22,841 bases of DNA, taken from Gryganskiella cystojenkinii. Lineage: Eukaryota; Mortierellomycota; Mortierellomycetes; Mortierellales; Mortierellaceae. Shown here piece after piece: positions 9,448-18,258 of this stretch. The stretch covers positions 1-22,841 of the forward strand of contig JAAAIG010000641.1 in assembly GCA_015852425.1 (NCBI GenBank), written 5' to 3'. Under the pieces are notes generated by a model. The model was not told the origin of the DNA. It saw only the letters and a list, made by a program, of their open reading frames with translations, and made no database searches. Position numbers and translations under genes: made by a program. Positions within the stretch are counted from its first letter, which is position 1. Every line of letters begins with the position of its first letter.

Positions 9448-11874
9448 ATGGCTGACCCATTCAGTATTGTAAGGCCCACGGGGTTCACAATTGCCTCATG
9501 TGGATACTGTGGCTCTGAGAACTCCAGTCATGTCTACGGCGCTTTCGCCTACAAACTCACCAGCCAGGTACATTTCTTCCCCGACATTCGGCTGGGTAGC
9601 CCTAGTCGCACATCATTATCATTGTCTGAACATCTGCGCTCTTCACGGACCGGGACGCGTTCTTCCTTTGAGATACCATTTATAGCAGCAAACCACACAA
9701 CACCCTTCATTCCTATTAATGTTATTTTGTATTAACCAACCACTTTATTGGGCATGATCTCTGGTTTTGTCTCCATGGTGCGCGTTGAACAGGACTATCA
9801 GGACCTTTTGGATAGGGGCTGGCGAAGGTATGACCAAAACAAAAGTGCTTCAGCAGAGGCTGTTGTTGCTGCATACATATCATAAAAGTAGCAAAAACAA
9901 GTTGCCTAATGGCACTCACCGACTTTGCTCTGTTCACCGCGTTTAGATTCGGTCTTTACCTCTACAAACCGAACCCCCGGGATAGGTATGGGCACTATAT
10001 TTGTCTTGAAGAGAAATATTCATCTGTAAAAGAAGGCTCTCCAATGCGGTGCTACAATAGAATCATGTGAACTAGCTGGAAATCAGCACAGTCTCCATCT
10101 GAACCACCATTTAATGATTTGATCTGATATGTCTTTGACTGACTGTCCCTTTCCTCGTTTTTGACTTGTTTGTTCGTAGCTGTTGCAAGCAATACACCAT
10201 CCGGTAAGGGATCTCTCTTTTTTCATCACTTCGTCTTTGTCAATTGCCTTGCTCTCTTTTCTACTCAGCCACTGACGAAATAAATCTGCTCTGCTTGATG
10301 CCAAAAATAGCTTGGACGCAAACAAGTTTGCGCCCACAAAGGGCCAGCGACGAACCATCGCACGCGTCAACCGCTATGTCAAGAACGAATACATCCCTCT
10401 CAAGATATCACGGGAGAGTCTTGCCCGGGAAGACACTTGCGCCTTGGAGGAGGAGATCCCGGGTTCGGAGACACCCTCAGGTGATTCTCTCCAGGAGCGA
10501 GGCGCTCGACGGAAATCGATTTCGCCCACTTCTGGCAAGAATGAGAGCACAATGCCCGCGGATTTCCTTCAAGCTGTCCTTCTCACGGACACGAGCTCCA
10601 CCACCCCTGATCACTGGCAAAAGTTTAAGGTTAGAGCCGCTTCTTTTCAACTAGTGACTGAACGAAAGAACTGGCTCATTGGTAATATTTAGGCGTACTG
10701 AGGTGACTTATAATGACCACCTCTTTCATTCTTGATAATCTTAGGTGGCCCTCGAACCAGCATCTTTTACAGAGGAAAAATTCGATCTATTTCGCGAATA
10801 CCAGAGGGTCATCCATGGCGTTTCATCATCTTCTATCACTCGAGAGTCTTTTAACAAGAACATGACTGCGACCCCACTTTCAGTAAGAGTGCAACGGTCA
10901 CTGTCCAATTGCGCCTTCCTTTGAACTCACTCGGACAGGAAATAACTCATTGTTCCGGTTGTATCTTCTTTCCACTAATCTGTAGATCGAAACCCCAAAG
11001 AATAAGCCTGGAAAAAGCAACTTCAAAGGATATGGGACATATCACTATTGCTACTACATGAACGACAACCTAATCGCCCTCGCCGTACTCGATATCCTGC
11101 CTCGCTGCGTTTTCTCGGACTACTTTTTCTACGATCCGAAGCTCTCTTGTTTGAGCTTGGGCAAATACAGCACGTTGCGTGACATTGCTCTCGTCAAGGA
11201 GCTCAAGTCTATCCCTGGATATGAGGACATCGAGTATTACACCATGGGCCACTATGTGCACTCGGCTCCCAAGACCCACTACAAGGCGTCGTATCACCCA
11301 TCTTTCCTTTTGGACCCTGTAAGTTATGATATCGTTCGGTGCTAATGACCAAATAAACATGACAGGGTATCAAACTAATAACGTTCCCTCGTTCACTTTG
11401 AATAGGAGTCGTTTTCATGGATGCCTTTTGAGCGATGTATTCATCTGCTGGATTCGAAGCAATATGTCTCTTTCAATCTCTGTGACCTCTTCCACCCTCG
11501 AGTCAGAGGACTCATGATCACAGTTTCGGCAGAAAAGAAGAGGCGTGAAAAGGCTCTAGAGCTTGCCTCCTATCGACGCTCTTCCTCGTCTTCCGAGAAC
11601 ATGGACGTAGATGACAGTGATGTCGAATCTCTGGGAATCAAAGGACAATCTGACACTGGCGCATCTAGCAGTGATGAAGACGGAGTGAAACGGAAACGAG
11701 GCCCTCCAGAGAGCGCCGCTACCGATTATATTCGGAGCGGAAAGAGGGCCTCATTGACACCATTGCCCCCACCTGGAATGATGGATCCTGACATGGTCAC
11801 GGAAAAGGAGCTTTCACAGCTCGTGGTCTTTCAAGACAACAAGGCCCTGATGCTCACGGTAAGAACGGTCGCGC

Positions 11875-11919
<45 letters not shown>

Positions 11920-12097
11920 TATCAGAAACGTGTGCGGGACGGTTAAATTCATGGATATGAACTAACACCGTCGATGTTTCCTTGCGCAATAGGACACGGA
12001 TATGTTCAAGAACACCAAAAAAGTACCCAAGCTCATGAAAGAGTACTACGCCGCTTTTGGACCATCATTGGCGCCGAGAATGCTCATCTACCCTTGA
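9448..12097 (+). CDS. ATE1: Arginyl-tRNA--protein transferase (N-degron pathway)
   Basis: Transfers Arg from Arg-tRNA to N-terminal acidic or oxidised residues, marking proteins for the Arg/N-degron ubiquitin pathway; expected in cytosol and nucleus. Nine exons: 9448-9567, 9793-9827, 9947-9985, 10180-10203, 10311-10629, 10745-10882, 10986-11318, 11406-11858, 11993-12097; 521 residues. Family signatures in order: ASCGYCGSENSSHVYGAFAYKL (C18, C21), QDYQDLLDRGWRR, GLYLYKPNPRDSCCKQYTIR (C66, C67), LDANKFAPTKGQRR, SFTEEKFDLFREYQ, GYGTYHYCYYMNDNLIALAV, VLDILPRCVFSDYFFYDP, LSLGKYSTLRDIALVKEL, YYTMGHYVHSAPKTHYKASY and ESFSWMPFERC. The CxxC plus CC set matches the N-terminal cysteines reported in yeast Ate1 to be needed for activity and Fe-S binding. 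Two fungal-type inserts interrupt the fold: about 105-175, and an acidic/basic Ser-rich one at about 378-462 with KRKR. The protein ends with a short exon (35 codons including the stop). All splice phases agree. Confidence 0.95.
10180..10203 (+). other. ATE1: 24-base ATE1 microexon encoding the CC motif
   Basis: Exon 4 is only 24 bases, bounded by TTCGTAG before and GTAAGG after. It supplies CCKQYTI plus parts of two flanking split codons, including the paired cysteines C66/C67. The preceding exons are 35 and 39 bases, so the whole N-terminal cysteine module after C21 is assembled from three tiny exons. Confidence 0.85.
11870..11915. repeat. Compound (CG)10(TG)13 tract in ATE1 intron 8
   Basis: CG is repeated ten times (11870-11889), directly followed by TG thirteen times (11890-11915): 46 bases of strict purine-pyrimidine alternation. 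It starts 11 bases after the first base of the intron (donor GTAAGA at 11859). Such tracts are the classic sequence for left-handed Z-DNA. Confidence 0.95.
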
Positions 12098-12296
12098 ATT
12101 TTTGGAATGATTACCGCCCATGACAGGGAAAACAGTGGACATTGGGGCGTTCTCATCCCTCACAATCGTTTATTACATTGTTTTGCAGATTTTTGAGTCG
12201 ACTTTGCTGAAGAACCTAATAAAAAAAGTCGAAGCGAGACTTGCCGGGATATATTCAAGAATCCTGTTCTCAAGTTGCAGGTGGGGTTTCCCTCTA
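12098..12296. terminator. Overlapping convergent 3' ends of ATE1 and VPS26
   Basis: This 199-base gap separates the ATE1 stop (plus) from the VPS26 stop (minus). It has AATAAA on plus at 12218-12223, about 120 bases past the ATE1 stop, and AATAAA on minus (TTTATT on plus at 12169-12174), about 120 bases past the VPS26 stop. Each signal lies beyond the other gene's signal, so the two mRNAs should overlap tail to tail by several tens of bases. Confidence 0.65.
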
Positions 12297-13924
12297 TCAT
12301 GCAGTTTCGTCGCCTTCTTCAGGTTCAAGTCCGTCATCGACTACGATGAGTACAAAATGAGAAAAAGGTTGACGATGGTCGGTTAGTAGGCAAGGCTGAC
12401 TCAATTAGACGGGAATCTATTGCAATACTTGGCGGCGTACCTCTGCGACGGAAGATAGTGATCTCTTGCTGTTTGAAATATCTGCGATGTTCTTCGTCGA
12501 CCAAGACGAGGTTGAGATAGTATCGTGTCGAGAACTTTTTGTTGACTAGAATCAGGGGAGAGAGCGAACAGGAAGGTCTGGCGATCAGTAAACCAAGGTG
12601 TAGGAACTGAAGTAAATAATTACTCACAAAAAAAACTGTCAAAAGAACAATGTCTGACCTTCTCTAAACGTGGGCGTCAGCTCGAAACCACCCAAGAAAA
12701 GTCGAATAGGGATGGTCTCGCCGCGAACAGGTGCGCCGTCCATGATCTCAAACTTTGTAATGGTCTCGCTTTCGTTGTATTGGTTCGGTGCGGCTCCTGT
12801 TGTTTCCCGGCGAATGATCGACAGCTCCATATGTTTGATTTTTATACGTACAAGTAAAAAGTAAATCTTGCCGACAATGACATCCTTTAGATGGTACCTA
12901 TGTCGAAAAAGGAGGAGTTGGTAGAGTCAGTACAAGAGACCAAATATTGGCCACTCTTATCCTCTTTTGTTTCCCACTTTATCTCTTTCACACATAAGCT
13001 TCCTCTCCATCGCTCTCTCTGTCTGCCTCTTCATTTCTCTCGGTCGAAACAACACTTACTTAGACCGGTTGTACTCAAACTCGATATGTAAACAATCCTC
13101 GATTCCGACCTCCATCTTGATCGAGTTGTTGGCGTTCTCGGCCGGCATGACGTAGGAATAGACCCAAATGTCACTCTCCTTGACCACATCGGCGAGTCGA
13201 CGAAGGATCGTGACTCGAATGAAATATCGAAGCTTGACATTGATGCCATGATAACTCTCATAAAGCTTTTCGACGTTTTTGAACTCAAAGTCAAAGGTTG
13301 TACTGGCGCGTAACTCCCCGGGTACGGCAAGTTCCTGTTGACGGGATGAGAACTCATAATGGTTTCCACGGTCGTAAAAGAGCTCTATCGATGCGTAGAA
13401 CACACACGCAAAAACAACAGAAATTGATGACGCGTAAGATAGGGGTCAGAGTCACCAGTCCCAGTCAGGATTCCCATGTTTAAATGCAGATCCTATCTTA
13501 CCAATGTTGCCGACAAATTCGACCTTGATGCCGTTGTGCTCCAGTTTCTTTCCATCCTTGACACGAATCTGAATCTGTGAAGAGAGTTAAGACCTGGTAA
13601 CGTTAGTGACGCGAGGTCAAACGGGACAACGTTATTTGTTCCGTCCCGATTTTTTTTGGTCTCCGATACGTGATCGTCGTTCGTTTTTCTACCTTGCCAG
13701 CGACGGTCTCGCCATCAAAGTACAAAGGAAACTTTTCTCTCCTGTCCTTATCGACTTTGACTTCGACCATCTTTCGGTCCTCCTCGCCTCGGAAGGCGAC
13801 CTGGATATCGACAGGGGCTGAGAAACCAAAAAGATTCTATTGCACAAGAAGGTTGTGGTCGTCAGTGCTATATTTTTATGTTAAAAGCAAAACGTGAGAG
13901 CTGTTCACATACTGCCATAGACAT
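12297..13924 (-). CDS. VPS26: Vacuolar protein sorting-associated protein 26 (retromer subunit)
   Basis: Arrestin-fold subunit of the retromer cargo-selective trimer (Vps26-Vps35-Vps29), which retrieves cargo from endosomes to Golgi or plasma membrane. Exons (minus): 13913-13924, 13693-13836, 13502-13574, 13060-13384, 12659-12897, 12441-12545, 12297-12340; 313 residues as modelled (human VPS26A is about 327). The first coding exon is 12 bases (MSMA) and continues as NLFGFSAPVDIQVAF. Strong family signatures follow: FPLYFDGETVAGK, HNGIKVEFVGNIELFYDRGN, YESYHGINVKLRYFIRVTI, NNSIKMEVGIEDCLHIEFEY, YHLKDVIVGKIYFLLVRIKI, then KFEIMDGAPVRGETIPIRLF (the IMDGAPV loop contacts Vps35 in the human complex) and VNKKFSTRYYLNLVLVDEE. 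The C-terminus is the uncertain part. Splicing of a 100-base intron gives an acidic tail VDDGLEPEEGDETA; reading through gives a different tail ending at 12334. Intron 5 uses a GTCAGA donor. Confidence 0.93.
13913..13924 (-). other. VPS26: 12-base first coding exon of VPS26
   Basis: ATG TCT ATG GCA followed by a GTATGT donor. The acceptor (CAATAG) is 76 bases on and continues in phase 0 with AATCTTTTTGGT (NLFG). Fungal Vps26 proteins commonly start with a short hydrophobic FFG-type stretch before a VDI motif, which this join restores. Confidence 0.75.
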
Positions 13925-15985
13925 GTTCGAGGCGTTTTTTTTTTGTGAATTAAGAGGGAATGAAGGATAATAAGGGAACGAGGAGAGAATGAGTGAAATG
14001 AGTAAAAAAAAAAAAAAAGTCAAGAGGAAAGGGAAGCACGGACAGCCCTTTTCTCGAGACAGCGTGGCCTTTCCTGTGAGCGCCAAAAAGATATTTGCTA
14101 AGCCACTCCGCATTGGACATGCTCACTCTGTGATTTGAAGTAATGGATTCATTTCTTGTTTCTTCTTACCATCACCACGACAGCATCATCCTTCCAATAA
14201 ATTGACACGGTTCTCTTCAACGGTTCACTTCGACTGTCTGCATATGGATTATAATTGGGCGTTATCAGGATTCCACTGCTGTTTAATAAGGCCAGACGGG
14301 AGCAGGAGCAGGAACAGGTGGCGAATTCAACCGTTTTATCCCGCCCCTCCCTCTTTTTTTTTGGTCTTTCTGTTTCTGCTATCCACGCCACCAAATACAA
14401 GCGAACCCTGAATGATGATAACCCTCACACAAATGACGAGAGGTCCATCTTTTTTTCCTTCCTGCGCTACGCAAGCTTAACGTTTCGCATATGGCCAGTG
14501 ATAAAAGAAAGACAAAGACCCCATGAGAGTCGAACAGAAATCTGACAAGGTTTAATTGTGTGTGCGTGGAAGTGGTATCTCGCGGCAGTTCTTTTTCTCA
14601 TGTTCGGCACCGATGATATCCCTGCCTCTCTGCTTTCTGCCCCCTTCCTTTTCTCTTTTTTTAACTTTCAGCATCTCGAAGGTTGAGAGAAATGATCTGA
14701 GCTTCGAGGAGTCGACTAAAACTGCTTCGGTTTGCAGCGCCAATGACGATACCTAGCAACTTTGCCGAAAAAAAACAAAAAAGTCTTGTCGCGACATCTT
14801 TCTTGTTGTTGCAATGACAGGACTTTCACGTGTGGCATTCTTTAGTTTTCAATCGGATGGATAACATCGCGCCCTTTGCAGGATTTCCGGGGATCGATTT
14901 TTTTTTTGTTACTTTTGAGGGGTGTTGTCAGTGATCAATTGAAATCATGAGGGAGCGTTGGTCTATGGGGTTTGTGGATCTCAGTGAGTCGATCTCCAAG
15001 GATGCTTGCCTTCTGGTATTTCGTCCAACCCCACACACTTATTATTTTATATCCTCGATGATGAATTTGAAAAAAGGCATGTTTGAATCCCTCCCGAAAG
15101 ACCCATGTTTCTCCTCGAGACGAAACCTAGCAGGGCTTGCCTTGGTACATACAACATATAAAACCGAAACGGCATCACGCGAGATGAATCATCCTCGGAG
15201 ACTAAAGAGCGAACCAATGGATCTTTCCACAACCTCCCGATTCAGATCTTTCTTTCGGATACAACAAAAGCACCGCACACAAAAAGGGCTGACAAATGCT
15301 TACTTTGTGGTTTCATTGAAAACCGAGAGTCATTATTTTTGCGTCTTTCCCCTTTGATGCATTTCCTTGTCGCCGGGAAACTTGTCGCCGGGGAAGGCAG
15401 CAAAATAATGCGACGTTCATGTCCGCCCTTTTTGTTGCATCCTTGCTGGCTTTTTGTTGTATTTGATTTACAAGGTCTGGTTCCATAGAGTTGTGCATGA
15501 TCCACTGCGTTCTTTCCTCTGTTTATTGTCACCACTTGGATTGAAACACCCCTATCATCGCTGTCCCAGTCGTTTTCGCATTGTTGGTTTGTGCTTCGGC
15601 TTTATACCCTGCATGCTGGGCTCGCGTGTGTGGATAGTGACAACATCGTTACAAGTCTGAGGGGACACTTATTTTACTCTTGTTATTTTTTGGTAATATT
15701 GCTGGTGCCTTCTTCCCCACGGGTGGCTGCTTGTGGTTGATTCTAGACCTGTGATTTTGTCCTTCTTCATCTACTCGATCCATCGTCTTGGGGGGGGTGA
15801 ACGTGTCTCACTCTTGCACCACACGGCAATTTTTTTCAGCTCATCAAATAACGCATTGACCTCTTTTCTCAACCCTTTTTCTTCTTTTCCCACACATTCT
15901 CTTTTTTTCTTCTTTTACTCTTGCTTTCACCCACTCTCTTGTCCCCCTACAAAAACAAATCACGCACTCTGCCTTATTTTTAACC
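13925..15985. other. Long spacer upstream of VPS26 and of the 246-residue gene
   Basis: About 2 kb lies between divergent genes. Open frames up to 136 codons occur (for example 14947-15357 plus) but have no family resemblance, no intron-supported extension and mixed composition, so I do not call them. A canonical E-box CACGTG lies at 14827-14832. CTTGTCGCCGGG occurs twice (15366-15377 and 15381-15392). The last 200 bases before 15986 are pyrimidine-rich and include CACACATTCTC and TTTTTTTCTTC runs, as expected for a fungal promoter or 5' leader. I see no tRNA or rRNA. Confidence 0.5.
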
Positions 15986-16726
15986 ATGGACTTTTTCGCT
16001 CAAGCCTACAACCGCTCCAAATCCCCCGGAAACATCAACACCGGCAGTGGAGCAAAGGTCTCACCCCTACACTCACCTCGTACACCATATGTCTGTGAGG
16101 GTGTCGGGCAAGGTTATGGTTGTGAAGCCAACGCACATCTCCGTCGAGCTTCGTCCGGTCTTGAATGTGACATCGGTCCCGGTCCCTATGCTTTTCAGCA
16201 CCAAGGTGGTCTTAACCACGGCTATGGGGATCATAACCACAACCAACCCAGCAACGCCCTGCATCATCAGCAGCATCATCGTCAACCCTCGACACCCCGA
16301 CAGGGTCGCTCTAGCGGTGGGGTTGCTTCCCCTGCGATGAAGACGACCCATCAAGCACAGAACGAAGACTCATACTTTTCTTCGGCCGTGGGTTCTTCTT
16401 CGGCGTTTGATGCTCGATCGCCCACACAGATATCTTTGGGAACGGCTTTGACACCTGGATCTCCGATGACATCAACCCCCCATCGTCGCACGTCGGTCTC
16501 GAACCCGTGCTTGTTGCACCATACCAACGCTCATGGTGGAGGCGCAGTTCGACCCCCGGTGATGCCTTACTCCTTAAGCTCTCCCCGTCTCACGGACGAT
16601 CCGGTATCGCTCGACGAGCAGCAGCAGAGCAACAATAGCAGCAACAACCCTGGCGGTCGTCACTCTCGAGATGCCTCGCATGTCCATCAACCTTCTATCG
16701 AGGAAGGTCGCGAGCTATACTTTTAA
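15986..16726 (+). CDS. Unrecognised low-complexity, phosphosite-rich protein
   Basis: Intronless frame of 246 residues with a good start context (AACCATGGAC), an upstream pyrimidine-rich leader and a poly(A) signal 121 bases past the stop. I do not recognise the family. Composition is Ser/Pro/His/Gly/Asn-rich and likely disordered. It carries eleven Ser-Pro or Thr-Pro sites (S13, S26, S30, T33, T103, S115, S145, T156, S159, T164, S199). It also has two basophilic-kinase motifs, RRAS (53-56) and RRTS (167-170); the latter leads into RTSVSNP, which fits the RxxxSxP pattern of 14-3-3 mode-2 sites. His/Asn/Gln-rich stretches lie at 71-100. The N-terminus MDFFAQAYNRSKSP and the C-terminus IEEGRELYF are the least repetitive parts and may be conserved anchors. 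No membrane segment or signal peptide. Inference: a regulatory target of CDK/MAPK and PKA-type kinases. It could be lineage-restricted. Confidence 0.68.
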   Translation: MDFFAQAYNRSKSPGNINTGSGAKVSPLHSPRTPYVCEGVGQGYGCEANAHLRRASSGLECDIGPGPYAFQHQGGLNHGYGDHNHNQPSNALHHQQHHRQPSTPRQGRSSGGVASPAMKTTHQAQNEDSYFSSAVGSSSAFDARSPTQISLGTALTPGSPMTSTPHRRTSVSNPCLLHHTNAHGGGAVRPPVMPYSLSSPRLTDDPVSLDEQQQSNNSSNNPGGRHSRDASHVHQPSIEEGRELYF

Positions 16727-16846
16727 AGACAACCAAGAAGTCCGACACCCTACTCCAAAGAAAACAAATAGCTTGCCCTCATCTGTACACTAGTTGCTCT
16801 TTCCACGTTTTGTACTGTACATACTCTTCACTTCCTTCACTACCCA

Positions 16847-16852
16847 AATAAA
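16847..16852 (+). terminator. Poly(A) signal of the 246-residue gene
   Basis: AATAAA lies 121 bases after the stop codon at 16726, in a suitable position for 3' end formation. Confidence 0.55.
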
Positions 16853-18136
16853 CCTGTAAACCAAAACATGTACGACCTCGACGTCCTTCTTCTTGCTCGA
16901 AAGGACTTTGGAACATTATTACAAATACCACCCTAAAAAAACCTCCCTGCAAGAATCTCTGGCGAAAGTCCGAGTTGTTTGAGTTATTGCCTCTCATGAT
17001 CATGAAACAGGGCAGACAACCAACTTCTTTTTTTTTTGCGATTCTTCCCATAACAAGACTGGGAACTGTTGAAGACAGACATGGGATGGATGGATAGGGA
17101 AAGGCGTAGTGAGTTGTGAAAAGTAAACATTTTATCCCTTGGAGGCACTTCCGACGCGACGTTGTTTGTTTTTTTTTGTTACTGGCAGCCAAAAAAAAAC
17201 AAGATAGATGGTACGCCACCAAAAGGCTGTAAAAAGATTGTTTGCTCTGCTTGTGTCCGGGCTTTTTGATGTCTTTAATATCAAAAACCATCTATGAACT
17301 CCCGTTAAGCATAGGGATCACCTGGATGCCTTTTGCGTTCAGTCGGCCGCTGCGCAGTTATGGATACAAAAGGTCACCGCCGTCGTCACATACCTGGATC
17401 AACGTGAAAAAAGGTAGTGGCATGACGATGGTAACAGACTCAGCTGCTCTTTGGTCGATAAAAGCATTGTAAGGAGGTGGAGGAGGAGAGGAGTGGAGGG
17501 AAAGGTAAAAAGTAGGGCCGTGAAGGATGCGGTGAGGAGGAAACGTGAGATTCAAGGAGAAGACCAAAAAAAAAAAGGAATGACAAGAGCGCAGGACTTG
17601 CAGCAAGGCTAAAGCAAAAGCGAGCTCAAAAGTGATCCTGGTCAACTTTGCAGTTTGAGCGATCACCCTTCTAGCTTACCGATCGTGTGGGGGCTTGGGA
17701 AAGTCAACGAAACAAAGAGAGTGAAGTAAGAGGAGAATAAAAAAAAGTGATCGGGAAAAAAAAAAACTAGGACGACGTGTGCAGCTCTGCGGTTGGTTGC
17801 TCAGAGAGGAATTTGAAAAGACAAAGCTACTAAAGTTTCAATTAGAGATGGGACGCGCGTTACTTTGAGAAACATTCGTCAGCAAGCGTCATTTGGATAT
17901 TCATTAGGTCGCAGTGCATCCAGTTCAAAATAAATGATGCTGATCAGGAATAAATGAAGAAGGAAGCAAAAGTAACCTCTCCCGTGGATGGCGTGGACAT
18001 CGAGTTGGAGAAAGAGAGATCGGATCGAAAGAAAAGAGTAAAAATGATCGTCTAGCCATCCTTCTGGAGCCTGGTCAAAACCTTGATTTCTGAACAGTGA
18101 GCAAAAAGAAAAGTTCCTCATCAAAGTTTCCTTTCA

Positions 18137-18144
18137 TATAAATA
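18137..18144 (+). promoter_or_regulatory. TATA box of the MGST3-like gene
   Basis: TATAAATA sits 115 bases before the ATG, followed by a CT-rich stretch and CATAATCAACATGG-type start context. It is the clearest TATA element in the window and fits a strongly or inducibly expressed gene. Confidence 0.6.
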
Positions 18145-18258
18145 TTCAACCCGAATCTACTTCTTCGCCTTCTTCTTTTCCTCTTGTTCTTTACCCTCTC
18201 TCCTGTACACTCGCCCTACCAAACCCCACAAATCAATCCACTTACACTTATAATCAAC

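Larger units (their letters stand above)
16727..18258. other. Spacer between the 246-residue gene and the MGST3-like gene
   Basis: About 1.5 kb without a convincing protein gene. The left end holds the 3' UTR of the upstream gene. 17292-17700 contains intron-like signals on the minus strand (see findings) without a supported reading frame. The right end is the MGST3-like promoter, with a TATA-like box and a CT-rich leader at 18155-18240. A 170-codon minus frame (16779-17291) and a 143-codon minus frame (18157-18588) exist but have no family resemblance; the second covers the promoter and the first exons of the MGST3-like gene. Confidence 0.45.

Noticed and set aside
10291..10326. Near-repeat CTTGATGCCAAA / CTTGGACGCAAA (LDAK...LDAN) at the ATE1 exon 5 acceptor
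   Set aside because: Looks like a small duplication mimicking the exon start, but the upstream copy follows an in-frame TGA and no acceptor, so it is taken as intronic.
388..13924. A functional cluster of deubiquitinase, MIT protein, ATE1 and retromer genes
   Set aside because: Thematically close, but spacing, mixed strands and large separate promoters look like ordinary gene order; no sequence evidence for co-regulation.
14947..15357. 136-codon plus-strand open frame in the long spacer
   Set aside because: No family resemblance, mixed composition, no promoter or splice support; a chance frame is the simpler reading.
15366..15392. Direct repeat CTTGTCGCCGGG, two copies three bases apart
   Set aside because: Only two short copies; no target-site duplication, no known operator pattern.
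16779..17291. 170-codon minus-strand open frame
   Set aside because: Lies over the 3' UTR of the 246-residue gene, rich in Lys/Phe/Ser from A/T tracts, and resembles no family.
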